64,000 nt of DNA from an uncultured Oceanospirillaceae bacterium (GTDB taxonomy: Bacteria; Pseudomonadota; Gammaproteobacteria; Pseudomonadales; Balneatricaceae). Made by a program: the position numbers and the translations under genes. Location: contig CAJXNY010000002.1 of NCBI GenBank assembly GCA_913057435.1, positions 1 to 64,000 on the forward strand, written 5' to 3'. The notes under the pieces were generated by a model. The model saw only the letters and a list, made by a program, of their open reading frames with translations, searched no databases and was not told the origin of the DNA. Shown one piece after another: positions 17,329 through 25,382 of the stretch (position 1 is its first letter; each line of letters starts with the position of its first letter).

Positions 17329-18812
17329 AGCTGATCAACCGCGCTGGAATGTTGCTCTGTGCCCTGGCGGTGAGCCTGGGCAGCCAGGCTGATCATCATC
17401 AGCCCGCCGCCCCGCGTCTGGCGGCGAATACACCCCCAGCCCCGCCGCCGGTGACTGAACCGGCCAGCCCCCTGGCTGACCCACTGGCCACCAGCGTGGG
17501 TAGCTGGGGTCAGCAGTATGGTGATCAATGGGGGCTGAGTGCAGCCGGGTTAACGCCGCTGCTGCGCCAGCAGCTGGCTGAACAAACCCTGCAGGCCGTC
17601 ACCGTGGCAATTATTGATACCGGCATCGATTACAGCCATGTTGAACTGCCTGCCTCCGTGCTGTGGCGCAACCCCGATGAAAAAGCCGACGGTCAGGATA
17701 ACGACGGCAATGGCCTGATTGATGATCTGATCGGCTGGAACTTTATCGATCACAACAACCAGGCCTGGGATGATCACGGCCACGGCACCCACCTGGCCGG
17801 AGTGATTGCAGCCAAAGCCAGCAATGGCACCGGGATTGCTGGTGTGGCACCTAATGCGCGGATTATGGCGCTTAAAGCCGTGGAGGCCAGTGGTTACGGT
17901 AATGGCAGCCAGATCGCCTCTGCTATTCGCTATGCCGCTGATAAAGGCGCGCGGGTGATTCAGCTCAGTCTGGGCGGGGCTGCCCCTGGTGCACTGGAAC
18001 GCGAAGCGATCCACTATGCGATGGCGAAGCGGGCACTGATCGTGGTGGCGGCCGGTAATAAAGCCGCAGCCATGGGTGAACAGGGCTATGAATCACTTAA
18101 CGGCGTACTGCTGGTTGGCGCTGTTACCCCGGAACAGGAACGGGCGCAGTTTTCCGACTGGGGTCGCCAGCTGGCACTGCTGGCCCCTGGTGTCGATGTA
18201 CTGTCGCTGCGTGCCCGTGGTTCCGATTTCCTGCATCGCAGCGGTGACCCGGACTACCAGCCCGGCAGTGCTGTGGTGAACCAGCACTACTATCGCGCCA
18301 GTGGCAACTCCTTCGCCGCGCCTTTTGTCAGCGGTGCGGCTGCACTTTTATTGGGCCAGCGACCGGGCCTGAATCCGCAACAGCTGACCCGTATGCTCAC
18401 CCAGTCCGCCCGAGATCTGGGCCCCGCTGGCCCGGATATGAACCACGGCTACGGTCTGGTTAATATCCGCGCCGCGCTTAACGCTAATCCTGATCGTTAT
18501 ATCGACGCCCGTATCGACTACGCCGACTGGCAACCTGACAGCGGATTACAGCTGTATGGCAGTGCAGTCGCGGATGACTTTAAAGCCGCCCGGCTGGAGT
18601 GGGGGGCGGGTGATAAGCCCGAGCAGTGGCAGCCGGTGCAAGGCTTCACCGCTCCGGTTGAAGAGGGCCTGCTGGCCAGTCTCAGCCCGGCGCACTATCC
18701 CGCGGGTAAGCTGATTACCCTGCGGCTGACCACCGAACACAGCAATGGCCGCCAGCGCCAGGGCTACTTTCAGCTCAAAATGCCCGCCCGCACTCCGGAG
18801 GATGCCCCATGA
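17325..18812 (+). CDS. Secreted subtilisin-like serine protease (S8), first of two
   Basis: 495 residues, overlapping the anti-sigma gene by ATGA. Signal peptide with cleavage near residue 22; Pro/Ala-rich linker to about 50. Catalytic residues: Asp98 (VAIIDTGID), His153 (DDHGHGTHLAG), oxyanion Asn245 (VVAAGN), Ser329 (ASGNSFAAPFVSG). An insertion with repeated acidic residues (DGQDNDGNGLIDD, 122-134) resembles calcium sites of surface subtilases. A beta-rich C-terminal domain (about 395-495) follows. It is likely periplasmic or exported, and part of the sigma-controlled operon. Confidence 0.92.
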   Translation: MKLINRAGMLLCALAVSLGSQADHHQPAAPRLAANTPPAPPPVTEPASPLADPLATSVGSWGQQYGDQWGLSAAGLTPLLRQQLAEQTLQAVTVAIIDTGIDYSHVELPASVLWRNPDEKADGQDNDGNGLIDDLIGWNFIDHNNQAWDDHGHGTHLAGVIAAKASNGTGIAGVAPNARIMALKAVEASGYGNGSQIASAIRYAADKGARVIQLSLGGAAPGALEREAIHYAMAKRALIVVAAGNKAAAMGEQGYESLNGVLLVGAVTPEQERAQFSDWGRQLALLAPGVDVLSLRARGSDFLHRSGDPDYQPGSAVVNQHYYRASGNSFAAPFVSGAAALLLGQRPGLNPQQLTRMLTQSARDLGPAGPDMNHGYGLVNIRAALNANPDRYIDARIDYADWQPDSGLQLYGSAVADDFKAARLEWGAGDKPEQWQPVQGFTAPVEEGLLASLSPAHYPAGKLITLRLTTEHSNGRQRQGYFQLKMPARTPEDAP

Positions 18813-20455
18813 ACGTACTGATTCCGCTGATGCTTGTGCTGGTTGCCAGCCCGGCGCTGGCCTGGGACACCCCGGCTCAGCTTAAAGGCGCTGCACCACA
18901 ACGTGTGATCAATGTTCCCACCGGACAAGACCCGGCGCGCTGGGCTCGCCACCATGGATTGAACGACTGGCAACTGGGCCAGAACAGCCAGGGGCAACCC
19001 TATCTGACCAGCCGGATGAACAACCGTGACTGGCAGACGTTCAAGCAGCAATGTGGTGCCGACTGTGTCACCGACAGCTGTCAGGGGGTACGCACCCTGC
19101 AGCTCCCCCCAGGCCAGCAAGGCTGGCTTGTGCCCAAAGCTCCGGATCTGACCCGGACACTGCGCGGCCAGGCGGATGCCTGCCCGGACACCCTGCAAAG
19201 CCAGCCCTGGACAGGCCAGTGGCCCGCAGGCAGTGATCTGTCTTGCTGGCAGCTACAGCTTAGCGAGCCCTGTCAGAGCGAACAGACCCCCGCGCAGTAT
19301 CTGAAAGAACAGTGGCGGGCGAATCAACTGTTGCTGACGATACCGGCAGGCGGCGAGTCGGCGCTGGATATCGGCACCCGGCTGGGGATGCAGGTGCTGG
19401 ACGATACTCCGCTGAAATCCACCGGTGACCGGCTGGTGTTACTTCAGCGCTCGGACAGCGCCGCGCCGCTGGGTAACCTGCTTAGTCAGCTGGGCCGTGA
19501 TCCGGCAGTAAGCCTGGTGCAGCGCGAGCTGGCGTATTTCACCCTGGCGGATAAAGGCGACCCACTGGCCAGTTTCAACTATGGGCCCAGGCTTAGCGCC
19601 TCGGCGCAGCTGGTACCACAGTACAGTGGTAAGTCGGTTGAGGTGGCGGTGATCGATACTGGTGTCGACAGCAGTCACCCTGAACTGACCAACCGCCTCA
19701 AGCAGCAACGTGACTTCAGTGGCAAAGGTTATTCCGCCGATGCCCACGGCACGGCGGTAGCGGCGATTATTGCCGGTGCCCAGGGCAACGGTGTCGGAGC
19801 TGCGGGTGTGGCACCGGATGTACAGCTGCACAGCTTTAAAGCCTGCCATCCGAAAGTCAGCGGTGGGCTGGAAGCCCGCTGCTGGAGCAGCAGCCTGATC
19901 AAAGCACTGGATACTGCTATTGATCAGCGCATTCCGATTATCAACCTCAGCCTGGGCGGGCCACCTTCGCCCATCCTGAAAACCCTGGTACAGGCGGCGG
20001 AGCGCCACGGCCTGATCGTGGTCAGCGCGGCGGGTAACGGGGGTCCTAATGCCCGGCCGGTTTACCCGGCTGCCTGGCCCGAAGCGCTGGCCGTTACTGC
20101 CATAGGCCCCAATAAACAGCTCTACCGTATGGCGAACCGGGGTCGCTATGTGCAACTGGCCGCGCCTGGTGTCGATATCATCACCGCGGGGCCAAAAGGC
20201 GCGCAACCGGTGCTGTCGGGCACCTCCATGGCCACCGGCCATATCAGCGGCATCGCCGCCCAGCTCAAACAGGTCGACCCCAGCGCCGATGGTGCGCATA
20301 TCACCGCCCTGATGGTGCTCAGCAGTGAGGACCTGGGTGAACCCGGCCCGGATGAACACTATGGCAGCGGGCTGGTGAACGCCTGTCGTAGCGCCATGGG
20401 GCTGAAAAACCTCAAATCGATCTGCGCCGATCAGATGCGTACAGGAGGGCAGTAA
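18809..20455 (+). CDS. Secreted subtilisin-like serine protease (S8), second, with Cys-rich N-terminal domain
   Basis: 548 residues, ATGA overlap with the previous protease. Signal peptide (cleavage after ALA, residue 18). Residues 30-160 hold six cysteines (QCGADCVTDSC among them), then a pro-domain-like stretch (about 175-245) and the catalytic domain: Asp283 (VAVIDTGVD), His313 (DAHGTAVAAI), Asn410 (SAAGNGG), Ser473 (LSGTSMATGHISG). The long N-terminal part exceeds a normal propeptide and may be a disulfide-stabilised binding domain. Likely cell-envelope or extracellular processing enzyme. Confidence 0.92.
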   Translation: MNVLIPLMLVLVASPALAWDTPAQLKGAAPQRVINVPTGQDPARWARHHGLNDWQLGQNSQGQPYLTSRMNNRDWQTFKQQCGADCVTDSCQGVRTLQLPPGQQGWLVPKAPDLTRTLRGQADACPDTLQSQPWTGQWPAGSDLSCWQLQLSEPCQSEQTPAQYLKEQWRANQLLLTIPAGGESALDIGTRLGMQVLDDTPLKSTGDRLVLLQRSDSAAPLGNLLSQLGRDPAVSLVQRELAYFTLADKGDPLASFNYGPRLSASAQLVPQYSGKSVEVAVIDTGVDSSHPELTNRLKQQRDFSGKGYSADAHGTAVAAIIAGAQGNGVGAAGVAPDVQLHSFKACHPKVSGGLEARCWSSSLIKALDTAIDQRIPIINLSLGGPPSPILKTLVQAAERHGLIVVSAAGNGGPNARPVYPAAWPEALAVTAIGPNKQLYRMANRGRYVQLAAPGVDIITAGPKGAQPVLSGTSMATGHISGIAAQLKQVDPSADGAHITALMVLSSEDLGEPGPDEHYGSGLVNACRSAMGLKNLKSICADQMRTGGQ

Positions 20456-20457
20456 TC

Positions 20458-21558
20458 ATGCAGTTATCACCCACGTTCGTACTGTTACCACTCAGCCTGG
20501 CGCTGATCAGCTGTACTCCGAGCCAGACCAAAACACAATCCAGCAGTGGCCAGCAACAGGTGACTGCGCAGATGACCGCAGCGGCCAAACCCGAGGCTAC
20601 CAGGCAGGGGGCGGATCAGGCTGACCCGCCCTTTACCGCCCCGGTAAAACCACGGCCCTATCCCCTAAGCAAAGCAGGCTTTGGCTACGGCCCAGGCCGT
20701 GACTGGCCATTACAGGAATTTGATCCAACCCGGCCTGGCCCGCTGGTCAGCGTGACGGAGCCTGTCAGCCTTTGGCGCGATGGCATTTGCGCCACGGCTC
20801 AGGCGGCCGTCCCCATGGACGCCGGACCACGGCAGAACTGGGCGGCGAAGAAAGCCACTGCACTGATCAGTGGTGTGCTCGGTGGATTCCTGGGCGGTGG
20901 TGGGGGAGGCAGTGAACCGGCCCGCCCCGGCACCGTGGATAACCCGCTGGAAAAACTGCCCCGACAGCAGTTCAGTGGCATGGCCGATGAGCTGGACCTC
21001 GAACTGGCGGGCCAGCTCACCGACGAGGGCCTGCTGATCAACACCCATATCAACGATGCACCCGGCAAACCCACCTTCCACACCGTCTATATAGAGCGCC
21101 GCGATTGTCAGCGCGCCTGGCCAAACCGCTATCTGGTGTATGAACTCTGGCTGGAATGGTCGCTATCCGTCAGCTGGACCCGCACTGAAACCCATTACCG
21201 TAATGGCGATCAGGTGTCCCAGCGCAAAACCAGTGGTGGCTTTAACAAAGCCGGTGATCTGCTGCTGGATAAAGGTGCCATCGGCCTCAACCGCCCGGGT
21301 AACCTGGATGACTACCAGCAGGGCGTACTGGCCAACGCACCGTCCCCCATCTGGCAATCACTGGGCTTTAACGGCCCGGAAGCCGGTATCCGTGAACTGG
21401 GCAGCCAGTTCAACAATATCAACGCCCAGCACCTGACCGAAGAAACCGTTGCCATCGTCCACATCGCCCGCCCGGCAGGCGAACGCTACACCACCGAAGC
21501 CATCGCGTTTCGGCTCCAGCCACAAAGCAATGGTGCGGTGAAATTTATCCGCTTGTAG
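20458..21558 (+). CDS. Large lipoprotein of unknown function
   Basis: 366 residues. Lipobox LISC with Cys19, then a disordered Gln/Ala/Pro-rich stretch to about 70. A glycine run (about 139-150, SGVLGGFLGGGGGG) follows a hydrophobic patch and could be a small membrane or interaction element. The C-terminal 200 residues look globular (YIERRDCQRAWPNRYLVYELWLEW in pieces) but match no family I know. AGGAGG precedes the start; the gene is the last of the sigma/anti-sigma/protease operon, 2 bases after the second protease. A structural or docking role in the envelope is inferred. Confidence 0.75.
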   Translation: MQLSPTFVLLPLSLALISCTPSQTKTQSSSGQQQVTAQMTAAAKPEATRQGADQADPPFTAPVKPRPYPLSKAGFGYGPGRDWPLQEFDPTRPGPLVSVTEPVSLWRDGICATAQAAVPMDAGPRQNWAAKKATALISGVLGGFLGGGGGGSEPARPGTVDNPLEKLPRQQFSGMADELDLELAGQLTDEGLLINTHINDAPGKPTFHTVYIERRDCQRAWPNRYLVYELWLEWSLSVSWTRTETHYRNGDQVSQRKTSGGFNKAGDLLLDKGAIGLNRPGNLDDYQQGVLANAPSPIWQSLGFNGPEAGIRELGSQFNNINAQHLTEETVAIVHIARPAGERYTTEAIAFRLQPQSNGAVKFIRL

Positions 21559-21796
21559 TTTGAGGCTGGCAGCTTTACCCCCAGCGGGAAGCTTTTAGAG
21601 CAGAGCTTCCCGGTGAGGACACCGGTCCCACAGTAATAATGAGCAGTGTGGGTAGCCTTGTGCTGTTGTGGGACAGCTGTCCCCAGCTGGAAGCGATGTC
21701 AGGCTAGGCGACGGAGCTGATTCGTTGGCAACTTATTATCTTGTAGGACCACAAAACCCCCATCTCAGAAAATTTCCATTTTTCTGCAAATACTTT

Positions 21797-21822
21797 GAAC
21801 CGTCCTCTCACCTCCCTGTGAC
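21797..21822 (+). promoter_or_regulatory. Predicted ECF promoter of the first Asn/Gln-rich secreted protein
   Basis: GAACC (21797-21801), 16 bases, GTGAC (21818-21822), 51 bases before the ATG. The entire stretch from here to the start codon is almost the same as 28736-28815 before the paralogous gene, and the core matches the sigma-operon promoter at 15941. Confidence 0.6.
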
Positions 21823-21847
21823 TCACAGTTGTAACCAAAACAACACG

Positions 21848-21860
21848 CCTGCACAGCAGG
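21848..21860 (+). promoter_or_regulatory. 5'-UTR hairpin touching the ribosome binding site
   Basis: CCTGC-ACA-GCAGG; the right arm runs directly into the Shine-Dalgarno AGGAGG. The paralogue has the same stem with a different loop (28787-28802), so the pairing is kept while the loop varies. Confidence 0.45.
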
Positions 21861-21873
21861 AGGAGAGATCACC

Positions 21874-22464
21874 ATGACATTTTTCAAACACGCTACCCTG
21901 GCCGCTTTCATCGCAACTGTAACCCTGAGCGCGGCTGCTGTGCAGGCGGGTGATATCGATATCCGTAAATACAGCCCTAACGTCGACATCAGCAACAGCT
22001 ACAAACTGGATAAACGCAGCCACACCACTATTGATAACAGCCAGCGTCGCTGGGTAAAACAGGACTACCGCTACAACTACAACCAGGACAACCTGAAAGC
22101 CAACCAGACCTACAACCAGAAACGTAAATACAGCAGCGCCGTCAGCCAGGGTGCCAGCAACAGCGCTGGAGACACCGGCCATCAGATGAACCAGTACCAG
22201 GGTGGCACCCACGTCAACATGAGCAGCGCCGACACTCGCAGCCATGCCCAGGGCGGCCTGAACCTGCTGTCACCCAGCGCCAGCAGCCATAGCGGTATGA
22301 CCTCAAAAGGCAACCTGGAACTCTACGGCAGCCAGATCGGCGGCAACCAGTCCGGTTTCCAGGGCGGTGACAACACCAACCTGCAGAACAACAGCCAGAC
22401 TCAGTATGGCAGCGCCAAAACCGGCAGCATGGACTACCTGCGCAACGGTAACCGTAATAACTAA
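21874..22464 (+). CDS. Asn/Gln/Ser/Gly-rich secreted protein, amyloid-like composition (paralogue 1)
   Basis: 196 residues. Clear signal peptide, cleavage after AVQA (residue 25), leaving GDIDIRKYSPN. The mature protein has no cysteine and is rich in Asn, Gln, Ser, Gly, Tyr and Arg/Lys, with blocks such as YRYNYNQDNLKANQTYNQKR, VSQGASNSAGDTGHQMN, and SQIGGNQSGFQGG. This is the composition of fibre-forming or matrix proteins; true curlin repeats (SxxxxxGxxNxAxxxQ) are not clearly present. A CsgG-like lipoprotein and a sigma/protease operon lie just upstream. A paralogue with a matching promoter is at 28816. Confidence 0.75.
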   Translation: MTFFKHATLAAFIATVTLSAAAVQAGDIDIRKYSPNVDISNSYKLDKRSHTTIDNSQRRWVKQDYRYNYNQDNLKANQTYNQKRKYSSAVSQGASNSAGDTGHQMNQYQGGTHVNMSSADTRSHAQGGLNLLSPSASSHSGMTSKGNLELYGSQIGGNQSGFQGGDNTNLQNNSQTQYGSAKTGSMDYLRNGNRNN

Positions 22465-22509
22465 ACCATGGCGTCCCGCGCACCGACCTCAGCGCACCGG
22501 ACCCGCCAG

Positions 22510-22552
22510 ACACAAAATGCCAGACAGCTTAACGCTGCCTGGTATTTTGTGT
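22510..22552. terminator. Bidirectional terminator between converging genes
   Basis: A 14-bp stem (ACACAAAATGCCAG against CTGGTATTTTGTGT, one G-U pair) encloses a small inner stem. A/T-rich ends give T-tracts on both strands, fitting the converging genes at 22464 and 22557. Confidence 0.8.
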
Positions 22553-22556
22553 TTGC

Positions 22557-23363
22557 TTAATAATCCTCCAGGGATGACGCCGCTGTCGCAATAACCTCAT
22601 ACGGCAGGATACTCAACCCAGCCTGCGGATGCTGAATAACAGCGCTGCGGATGCCGTATACCTGGGCCAGTCGTTCGGGTGTCAGTACCTGGTCGGCGGG
22701 GCCGCTGGCGACGATGCGGGCCTGGTCCATCATTACCACCCGATGGCAGAACCGGCTGGCCAGGTTGAGGTCGTGCAGGACGACCAGTGCGCTGCGGCCG
22801 GTCTGTACAAAATTGCGCAGTATCTGCATCAGGCTTAGCTGGTGGGCCGGGTCCAGTGCAGCGGTGGGTTCGTCGGCCAGGAGTAGCTGTGGTTCTCCAG
22901 CGAGCAGGCGTGCCAGCAGCACCCGGCTGCGTTCGCCGCCGGACAGCTCGGTGGCGCGGCGGTGGCGCAGGTGCAGGGTGTCGGTCTGTTGCAGCGCCTG
23001 TTCGACGATGGCGAGGTCATCCGCTGAGGGCTGTTGCCAGCTGTTCAGGTGGGACGTCCGGCCCAGGCTGACCAGCCGTTCAACGCTGATCGGCCAGTGA
23101 ATCTCGCCTTGCTGGGCCAGGTAGCCGAGCAACCGCCCCCGTTGTTCTGGCGCAATGCTGTGCAAGGGTTGCTGCTGCACCCGGATGCTGCCGCTGTCGG
23201 GTTGCGTGAGCCCGGCCAGGCATTGCAGCAGCGAGGATTTACCCGCACCGTTCGGGCCGATCAGCCCCACCAGCTCGCCAGGTTCAAGGGTCAGGTCGAC
23301 CTGGGCCAGGCAGGGCTGATCTCGACGGCTGAGGTTCAGTTGCTGCGCGCTGAGCAAGGTCAT
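22557..23363 (-). CDS. btuD: Vitamin B12 ABC transporter, ATP-binding protein
   Basis: 268 residues. Walker A GLIGPNGAGKSS, signature ELSGGERSRVLLARLLAGEP, Walker B LLLADEPTAALD and switch His (VVLHDLN) are intact. The FecE/HmuV/BtuD branch is hard to split by sequence alone; BtuD is chosen because the operon begins with a cobalamin riboswitch and a BtuB receptor. The start overlaps the btuC stop by ATGA. Confidence 0.85.
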   Translation of the reverse strand: MTLLSAQQLNLSRRDQPCLAQVDLTLEPGELVGLIGPNGAGKSSLLQCLAGLTQPDSGSIRVQQQPLHSIAPEQRGRLLGYLAQQGEIHWPISVERLVSLGRTSHLNSWQQPSADDLAIVEQALQQTDTLHLRHRRATELSGGERSRVLLARLLAGEPQLLLADEPTAALDPAHQLSLMQILRNFVQTGRSALVVLHDLNLASRFCHRVVMMDQARIVASGPADQVLTPERLAQVYGIRSAVIQHPQAGLSILPYEVIATAASSLEDY

Positions 23364-24364
23364 AAGGCCTCCCGGCGTGAACGGATAATCAGGGTCAGAA
23401 AGAAGGGCGCACCCACCAGGGCGGTCAGCACACCCACCTGCAAGGGGGTCTGGGTGTTGATCAGTCGCACGCCCATATCGGCCAGTAGCAGCATTAACGC
23501 GCCACCCAGCGCACTGGCCGGTAGCAACCGGGCTGGGTCATAGCCGACCATCGGCCGCAGCAGGTGGGGCACCACCAGGCCGATAAAACCGATGCTGCCC
23601 ACCGTGGCTACCGCTGCCCCCACTGCCAGTGCGGTGGCAATAAATAGTCGTAGCCGTAGTCGTGGCAGGTTAATCCCCATTGACTGTGCGGTCTGTTCGC
23701 CCAGGCTGAGGGCGTTCAGGCCACGACCGCACCCGGCCAGTAGCAACCAGCCCAGTAAACTGAATGGCAACATCAGCCAGAGGCTATCGAGGCTGGTTTT
23801 ACTCAGATCACCGAGCAGCCAGAGTGCAATCTCGCTGGTGGCGTAAGGGCTGGGGGCCAGGTTGATGGCCAGTGAGATCCCCGCGGCGCAGGTCGCGTTG
23901 ACGGCCACCCCGGCCAGAATAATGGTGGTGATACTGCTATCGCGCCCGGCGATCAGATACACCAGTGCTGTGGCCAGCAAGGCACCGCCGATACCCGCCA
24001 GCGGCAGCAGCCAGGGGAGTTCACTGTGCAGGCCGAAGTACAGCGTAATCACCGCGCACAGTGCCGCGCCGCTGCTGCTACCCAGCAGGCCAGGGCTGGC
24101 CAGCGGGTTACGGAGCAGGCCCTGCAACGCCGCACCGCACACGCCCAGCGAAGCACCCACGATCAGTGCCACCAGCGTGCGGGCCAGCCGTAGTTCTACC
24201 AGGATCAGGCTGTAGATGCCCTGACCCTCGCTGAACAGCTCGGCAAGCGCCTGTTCCAGTGGAAACCGGCTGCTGCCCAGGCTCAGGGAAACCAGCGATA
24301 GCACCAGCAGCGCTAGCCCCAGGCTGAGATAAAGCGACATCGGGCGGGGGGAGAACACAGTCAC
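23360..24364 (-). CDS. btuC: Vitamin B12 ABC transporter, permease
   Basis: 334 residues from a GTG at 24364, with AGGA 7-8 bases upstream and starting within the end of btuF; a longer frame from 24460 would overlap btuF widely. FecCD-type permease with about ten membrane segments; GASLGVCGAALQGLLRNPLA and GSIGFIGLVVPHLLRP are the family's hallmarks. It forms the inner-membrane channel with BtuD. Confidence 0.88.
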   Translation of the reverse strand: MTVFSPRPMSLYLSLGLALLVLSLVSLSLGSSRFPLEQALAELFSEGQGIYSLILVELRLARTLVALIVGASLGVCGAALQGLLRNPLASPGLLGSSSGAALCAVITLYFGLHSELPWLLPLAGIGGALLATALVYLIAGRDSSITTIILAGVAVNATCAAGISLAINLAPSPYATSEIALWLLGDLSKTSLDSLWLMLPFSLLGWLLLAGCGRGLNALSLGEQTAQSMGINLPRLRLRLFIATALAVGAAVATVGSIGFIGLVVPHLLRPMVGYDPARLLPASALGGALMLLLADMGVRLINTQTPLQVGVLTALVGAPFFLTLIIRSRREAL

Positions 24365-24365
24365 A

Positions 24366-25367
24366 TCAGGGTTCCTGCAGGGTGGTTGGATCAGTGGCTG
24401 GACGCTGCTCCAGCTGTTCAATACGGATGCGTTCAGCACGCAGCTGCTGGATCGCTTCAATCAGCATCGGCCCGCCGCAACTCCATAAACGCGGTGCCAG
24501 CGTCAGCCGATAACGGGGTCTGGCAGCCTGTTTGAGTACCGGGTGTTGCAACAGCTGTTCTGCCACCGACCGGCTGTCGGTGCTGGTGGGTACATCGATT
24601 AGCGCCAGCGGAGCCAGCTGCAGCAGCTGTTCCAGGTCCAGCCTGCCATAGTGCGTAATTCCCAGTTCAGCCGCAGCATTATGCCAGCCTGCCCGCTGGA
24701 GAATATCCCCGGTCAACGTTTGTGGGCCCTGGGTAAAGCTGCCGGGGGCATAGGGTAGCAGTGAAGGCCGTACGATGGCAGAACTGTCCCGATCAGCCGT
24801 TGCCTGTAGCTGTGCCAGTTGTTGCTCCATCTGCTGGACAATCTGCCTGGCGCGCATCGGTTGTCCCAGCAGGGTGCCCAGCTGTAGCAATTGCTGCTGG
24901 ACCTGGGCGAGGCTCTGCGGATGAGGAAAGCGGGCGACGTTAAACCCCAGCCGCTGCAACAGCTGGCTGCTGGCGCGATGACTGAACTGATCGGCCAGGA
25001 TCAGGTCTGGCCGGTAACGGATGACCTGTTCCGGGCTGGCATTGTTCGCCGGGTAAGCCTGGGCCCGGTCGGCGTAATAGCTGAAAGTGGGGTGCCGGGC
25101 GAGGTGGCTGATCGACTGGATCTGCGCCGGGTCGGCCAGTAATAGCAGGTATTGATCCGTACACAGGTTGATCGACACGACGCGTTGTGGCGACGCAGGA
25201 GGCAGGGCCAGGACTGGCCCTGGCAGCAGGCAGCACAGGAGTACCCCGGCCAGCAATGTGCGGCGCGGGTTCGTTAACCAGTTGAACCAGCTTATGACAG
25301 ACAGTGAGCGGCGGGGCTGGCGGATAGGCAAGGTCCTGTGGCTGACGGGGAATGCCCGGTGTGTCAC
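24366..25367 (-). CDS. btuF: Vitamin B12 periplasmic binding protein
   Basis: Up to 333 residues from a GTG at 25367, though the start is uncertain: the hydrophobic signal segment (LLAGVLLCCLLPGPVLA) only begins near residue 38, so a later start is possible. The mature protein begins PQRVVSINLCTDQYLLLLA and has the BtuF/TroA-type two-lobe layout with a linking helix (RARQIVQQMEQQLAQL). It passes cobalamin from BtuB to BtuCD. It lies between btuB and btuC in one operon. Confidence 0.85.
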   Translation of the reverse strand: MTHRAFPVSHRTLPIRQPRRSLSVISWFNWLTNPRRTLLAGVLLCCLLPGPVLALPPASPQRVVSINLCTDQYLLLLADPAQIQSISHLARHPTFSYYADRAQAYPANNASPEQVIRYRPDLILADQFSHRASSQLLQRLGFNVARFPHPQSLAQVQQQLLQLGTLLGQPMRARQIVQQMEQQLAQLQATADRDSSAIVRPSLLPYAPGSFTQGPQTLTGDILQRAGWHNAAAELGITHYGRLDLEQLLQLAPLALIDVPTSTDSRSVAEQLLQHPVLKQAARPRYRLTLAPRLWSCGGPMLIEAIQQLRAERIRIEQLEQRPATDPTTLQEP

Positions 25368-25382
25368 ACCGGGCTGGAGGGA

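Noticed and set aside
19439-20359. 306-codon open frame on the minus strand
   Set aside because: It lies fully inside the second subtilase gene, whose triad and operon overlaps are clear; long antisense frames are common in GC-rich genes and this one has no family features.
22557-25367. Reading the ABC transporter as hemin uptake (HmuTUV)
   Set aside because: The ATPase resembles HmuV, but the operon starts with a complete cobalamin riboswitch and a BtuB-like receptor, so B12 uptake is better supported.
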